A stretch of DNA of 64,000 nt from Cunninghamia lanceolata (Eukaryota; Streptophyta; Pinopsida; Cupressales; Cupressaceae): positions 5,518,001-5,582,000 of the forward strand of contig BSBN01000252.1 in NCBI GenBank assembly GCA_027924645.1, in the 5' to 3' direction. The position numbers and the translations under genes were made by a program. Below are positions 60,300 through 64,000 of the stretch, in pieces (the stretch's first letter is position 1; each line of letters starts with the position of its first letter). The notes below the pieces were generated by a model, which ran no database searches, was not told the DNA's origin, and was given only the letters and a program-made list of their open reading frames with translations.

Positions 60300-63200
60300 T
60301 ACTGGCTTTGATGAATTTGGAAGAATGTATATTATGACTAGGCTATGTTGTAATAGGTGGTTTGGTTGTTATTGCAGAAATGTAGGAAAACTTACCAGGA
60401 AAGGAGATGAGATACAAATACAAAGGATATCACCCTCCATCGAAGATGTTTTTGGAATACACGAAGATTGGAGATACAAGTCTAGGACAAGCCGATGTCT
60501 CGACTTTTCTACAAAGGATGTGTCAGGCAGATGGAGGAACTTTTCATGTTTGATGTATGGCGACTTCAGGATTGATACATGCTGTTGCATTTCTGATATC
60601 CTTGTAGTCCCTTGAGCTCATTTTGGCATGTGGATAGAGATATGATTGGAAATAGAGAAAGGTCTTTGGTCCTGTTGGCCAAGTAGTCCTTGATGTTGGG
60701 GCAGACATGATAGAGGTGGTCTTTGGGCTGCCTACCTATGCAAGCTATGAGAAGATTTCTATGAAGATTGCTTTGGATTTCTATGAGGATAAGCCTAAGA
60801 CTGCCACTAGGTACATGAATCAATATCTCGTCACCGAAAGAAAGAATCCTTTGAAGATGGCGCCAGTGCAGCCTGGGAGTGAGTTCAAGGATGATGGCAA
60901 AGATTTTATTACACTCCTCAGTAGAGTATTTGGGTTGCCTACAGCCAAAGAATGGTATCCTTGGATGTGCTTATTTTGCACCAAAATCATTGATGGGAAG
61001 AAGATAGATAGGGGCACTTTCATAAGTGACAAACTAAATGAGCAGCTATCTGAGATTGAGGAAACAAAACAGTTTTACATGACCTCATATGTTGTCTACC
61101 TTCTACTGGTCAGGCTAACTTTCCAGGTTTGCAACAGGTTGGTTCTGTCCAGTTTGGAGAAACAAGGTTTATGATCATTACCCACAATTGGAGCTCAAAG
61201 AGAACCAAAAATACTTGCGTGTAGTAAATGATGCATTTGTCTATGTAGTCATTTGAGGGCTTGAGAATGACTATGCACAGAGACTTTCAATGGAAGCAGC
61301 CAGTGAGAAAAAACTGGGGTAATTGGTTCATCCAGTTCAAAACCTTCACATACATTAGGGTGGTTGGTTTCCACAAACACCCATATAAGTTGCCAAGATA
61401 TCCTAGTAATAGGATAATTTTGCTGGAAATATGTAGGTAGTTGACTAAGGTATACAAGTTGATTGCTGGTAAGCACAAATCAAGTTTCCCGTTTCCCATC
61501 AAAGTTGGGGAGTACTCTTGTCAGAATATGATCAATGCCAAGACTGCAGAAACAAAAATGACTCCTTTATCTCTGGGCCTGTACAATCACATAAGGAACA
61601 TGTTTGATCCTATTGGAAAGGTTAGTCCATTGATAGGAAGTTGGTATAAGCACGAGCTGGCACTGGAGTATCACTAGGCAGATTGCATTGATGATCATGA
61701 GGTCCAAAGAAGTGACTATTTTAGACTGACCTTGCACATGGTCAAGGCTTTGAACAAAGAGAAGATCCCCAAGGGGATGAAAGATGGAAAGATCTTGGAT
61801 CTTGCCTATGACAAAAACAAGGTGTTTGATGAGCCCATGGAAGACGTTGATTGGAGTTCCATGGAGGATTCCTCCATTGACAATAGGGCTAAGATCGTCA
61901 TCAATAGGACTTTGGGCTGGTTGAAGGGACCATATTCAATGTTTGATCCATGCCCAACCACCGAAGAACCTAAGTCTTAGAAAAAGAAAAAGATTGAGAA
62001 AGGAGTCTTCAACACCTCCTAGGACAAAGGTTGTAGCAGGAGCAGCCAGGAAAGAACTTAGAGAAACAAGACCTGTAGCTGCTGCTAGGGAGAAGAAAAG
62101 GGTTAAAATAGTTGATGTGCAATCAGAGGAGGATGATGAAGACAATATACCCTTGATTAGAAAGAAGAAAATGGCTCAACCTCCTACTGTCGATGTTCCT
62201 GGCTCTAAAGGAGTGACCATAGCATCCCTTGCCATTTCCATAGATACATCCTCTTCCTTTTCGCCAACACGAACTACTACCTCTTCACCCATGAATGTCT
62301 CTTCATCACCTAATCAAGAGTATACACAAGCTTGTCCTTCTCCTTCACCTCTTCCTCAAACCCAAGTTCGTCATTCTTCTCCACCATCTCAAGGCCAACA
62401 GGCTCCACCTCAAGATACCACTCAACAATCTTCCATACCAACACCATCACAAACACCTTCTACACCCTCTCCTCCATTTCCTACTTCTTCACCTATTCCA
62501 CCACCTCCTCCTTCACGAACATGGCTCCCATTAGTTCCCCAAGCTGCTAAGCCAGAGCAACCATCAGGAGCTAATCATGGGTAGGCAACCAAGGAAGGCA
62601 CAACTGAAGATCCCCTCACCTTGAGGTAGATGTTGTGAATTTGGATTAGATGGTGCAGGGGATTTCTTCTACTCCAATTGACCAGGGTGAAGAGCCGCAA
62701 AATTCTGAAGATACAGTTGTTTTAATGCCTTCCCCTTGGTCCTCTCCTCAACCCTCACATCCTCCTACTAGCAGAGTATCTACAGGGCTACCAGTGTGGC
62801 TAAACCGTGTTGTTGAGAAGAGAAAGAGGGTCTACACCAAAGAAGAAGAAGACCTCTCAATGGTGGTTCAAGTGTTTAAGGCCCAAACGAAGCCTAAGAG
62901 GGGTAGAACCCTTTCAACCATAACCACAGATACTCAGGGAGCTAGAATAGCCTAGGTTGCTACACCATTGGTGGATAAGGAAGAGCATCTAATGGCCCCT
63001 GGTGACTACAACCTACAACAGGTCAATCTTGGCCATCAAACAAGAGAAGGGGCAAAACAAGCATTGCAGGAAGTTGTGTCCGACATCTTGGAAAGAAATA
63101 AGAATGATGAGGTGACGAAGGAAGAACTTAAGAAGTAGGTGAGACAACTAACTGCATACATCACCCATTTGGTTGGCCTAGTTGACTCAAGTGTCCCTGC

Positions 63201-63925
63201 ACCAGCTATCATGGAAGCCCTTTAGGGATGGTCAGCCTGTAGATCCTACGAGAATTCTCTCTGCTGCCATTGCATGGAAAGACTCATTGGAAGCTCTTGG
63301 CAGCATGGTCATCAAAGAAGTGATGAGAGCCTATCATGCCATCAGTGATGAGGTAGAAAAGGCTCAGGAATTAGAAAGTTTCATTGACGAAGAACTATTA
63401 GTATGGAAAGAGTACCTCCCAGTCTTATAGACAATGAGTGTCAGGCCTTCAACTGAGCTCTTCTGACTCGGTATCTTTGACAAGGATGATTAGGGGTTGA
63501 CAGTTGAGTGGCTATAGGAAGGCAAGCTAAGGGCCAAGGTGCTGCAACAATGCAAAGGAAAGCTCAAGACAAGAAGAGAAGCAACAGATGGATGCATGAC
63601 AAAGATTTAAAGGTTTATTGAATCCATCCCTTGTGCCTTTAAGGATAAGTCTTCTGTTGTCCTTCCTGCAGTCAGGATAGTCAAGGAATTCATAGACTCC
63701 CTTCACCAGCAATTGACGGAGTAGAGCATTGATGAGCTGATGAGACTCAAAGTTGCATTCAAGAACTTTGAAGGACATTTGACAGACTTCACCGAGCTTC
63801 ATGGCAAGATCAAGCAGTCAACATCCTCCCAGCGGATAAAGGTGAAGTATCATCAAGGGTCGAATCATAATGATATCAATAAGGCCATCCTCAATTTCAA
63901 TATTCTTTTTCCAGGAGGGGCATAA
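60300..63925 (+). pseudogene. Long decayed coding region of unknown family
   Basis: A series of frames reads as one former protein: 60390-60530, 60707-61174, 61180-61320, 61441-61980, 61943-62584 (Pro/Ser/Thr/Gln-rich after a Lys/Arg-rich SLRKRKRLRKESSTPPRT), 62650-63100 and 63182-63925, ending ILFPGGA and TAA. A globular N-terminal half (EWYPWMCLFCTKIIDGKKID, about 60950) and a helical C-terminal half flank the Pro-rich linker. The C-W/GKK...G pattern loosely recalls the extra ORF of Tat/Athila retrotransposons, and an integrase of that branch lies upstream on the same strand, but this is inference. There are at least four frameshifts and about fifteen stops, mostly TAG where Gln would fit. 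Function unknown. Confidence 0.55.
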
Positions 63926-64000
63926 TATCCTTATTTTTCACTAATGTAATTTTTATTCTTTCTCAAATACAATAACTCTGATCCAATATAAGTTGGATTG

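Noticed and set aside
62295..62550. Overlapping His/Leu- and Ser/Thr-rich ORFs
   Set aside because: Alternative frames of the Pro/Ser-rich linker in the main decayed coding region.

Overview
The window reads as nuclear DNA of a seed plant made almost wholly of nested transposable elements. A gymnosperm (conifer-like) genome fits best: there is no intact host gene, old and solo long terminal repeats (LTRs) are stacked, A+T content is high, and any introns would be long. That placement is inference; no sequence here is diagnostic of a species. I see no rRNA, tRNA, CRISPR array or bacterial operon. All boundaries and repeat pairs below were found by eye; no alignment or database search was run.

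Left part (1-20.6 kb). A decayed Ty3/gypsy chromovirus tail (integrase end plus chromodomain) is followed by its probable LTR. A long inverted repeat full of CA/TA microsatellites lies at 3.9-4.7 kb. From 5,321 to 20,557, bounded by the exact duplication TAGAT, lies a minus-strand, pol-less Ty3-like retrotransposon. It has an LTR, an initiator-Met-type primer site, a gag-protease-coiled-coil frame, an unidentified 228-aa ORF, a polypurine tract and a broken 3' LTR. That LTR is split by a second gag-bearing segment, which in turn carries a complete but inactivated Ty1/copia element (6,563-11,859, duplication GTATC).

Middle (20.6-34.6 kb). Noncoding DNA with three tandem-repeat fields (22.0-23.8 kb), a possible minus-strand LTR with primer site (about 25 kb), one candidate host exon with a plastid-type leader (28.5 kb), a LINE ORF1 remnant (29.6-31.2 kb), a 181-bp hAT-type MITE and a Ty3 integrase scrap.

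Right part (34.6-64 kb). Solo LTRs with exact 5-bp duplications: 34,624-36,550 (AGTAC), 37,865-39,391 (TCCTC), 43,977-44,959 (TGGGG), 47,212-48,549 (AAATG), 48,991-51,769 (GAGTA, with another LTR inside) and 55,073-56,056 (GTAAC). They sit in or near two decayed hAT transposons, a PPR gene fragment and a Ty3 integrase. One more LTR (56,086-58,210) is flanked by an identical 144-bp duplication instead of 5 bp. The last 3.7 kb is a long decayed coding region of unknown family whose in-frame stops are mostly TAG.

The points most worth following are the pol-less element with its unknown ORFs, a hairpin near the LTR start kept across several LTRs with one compensatory change, the 144-bp duplication, and the excess of TAG stops at likely glutamine positions.
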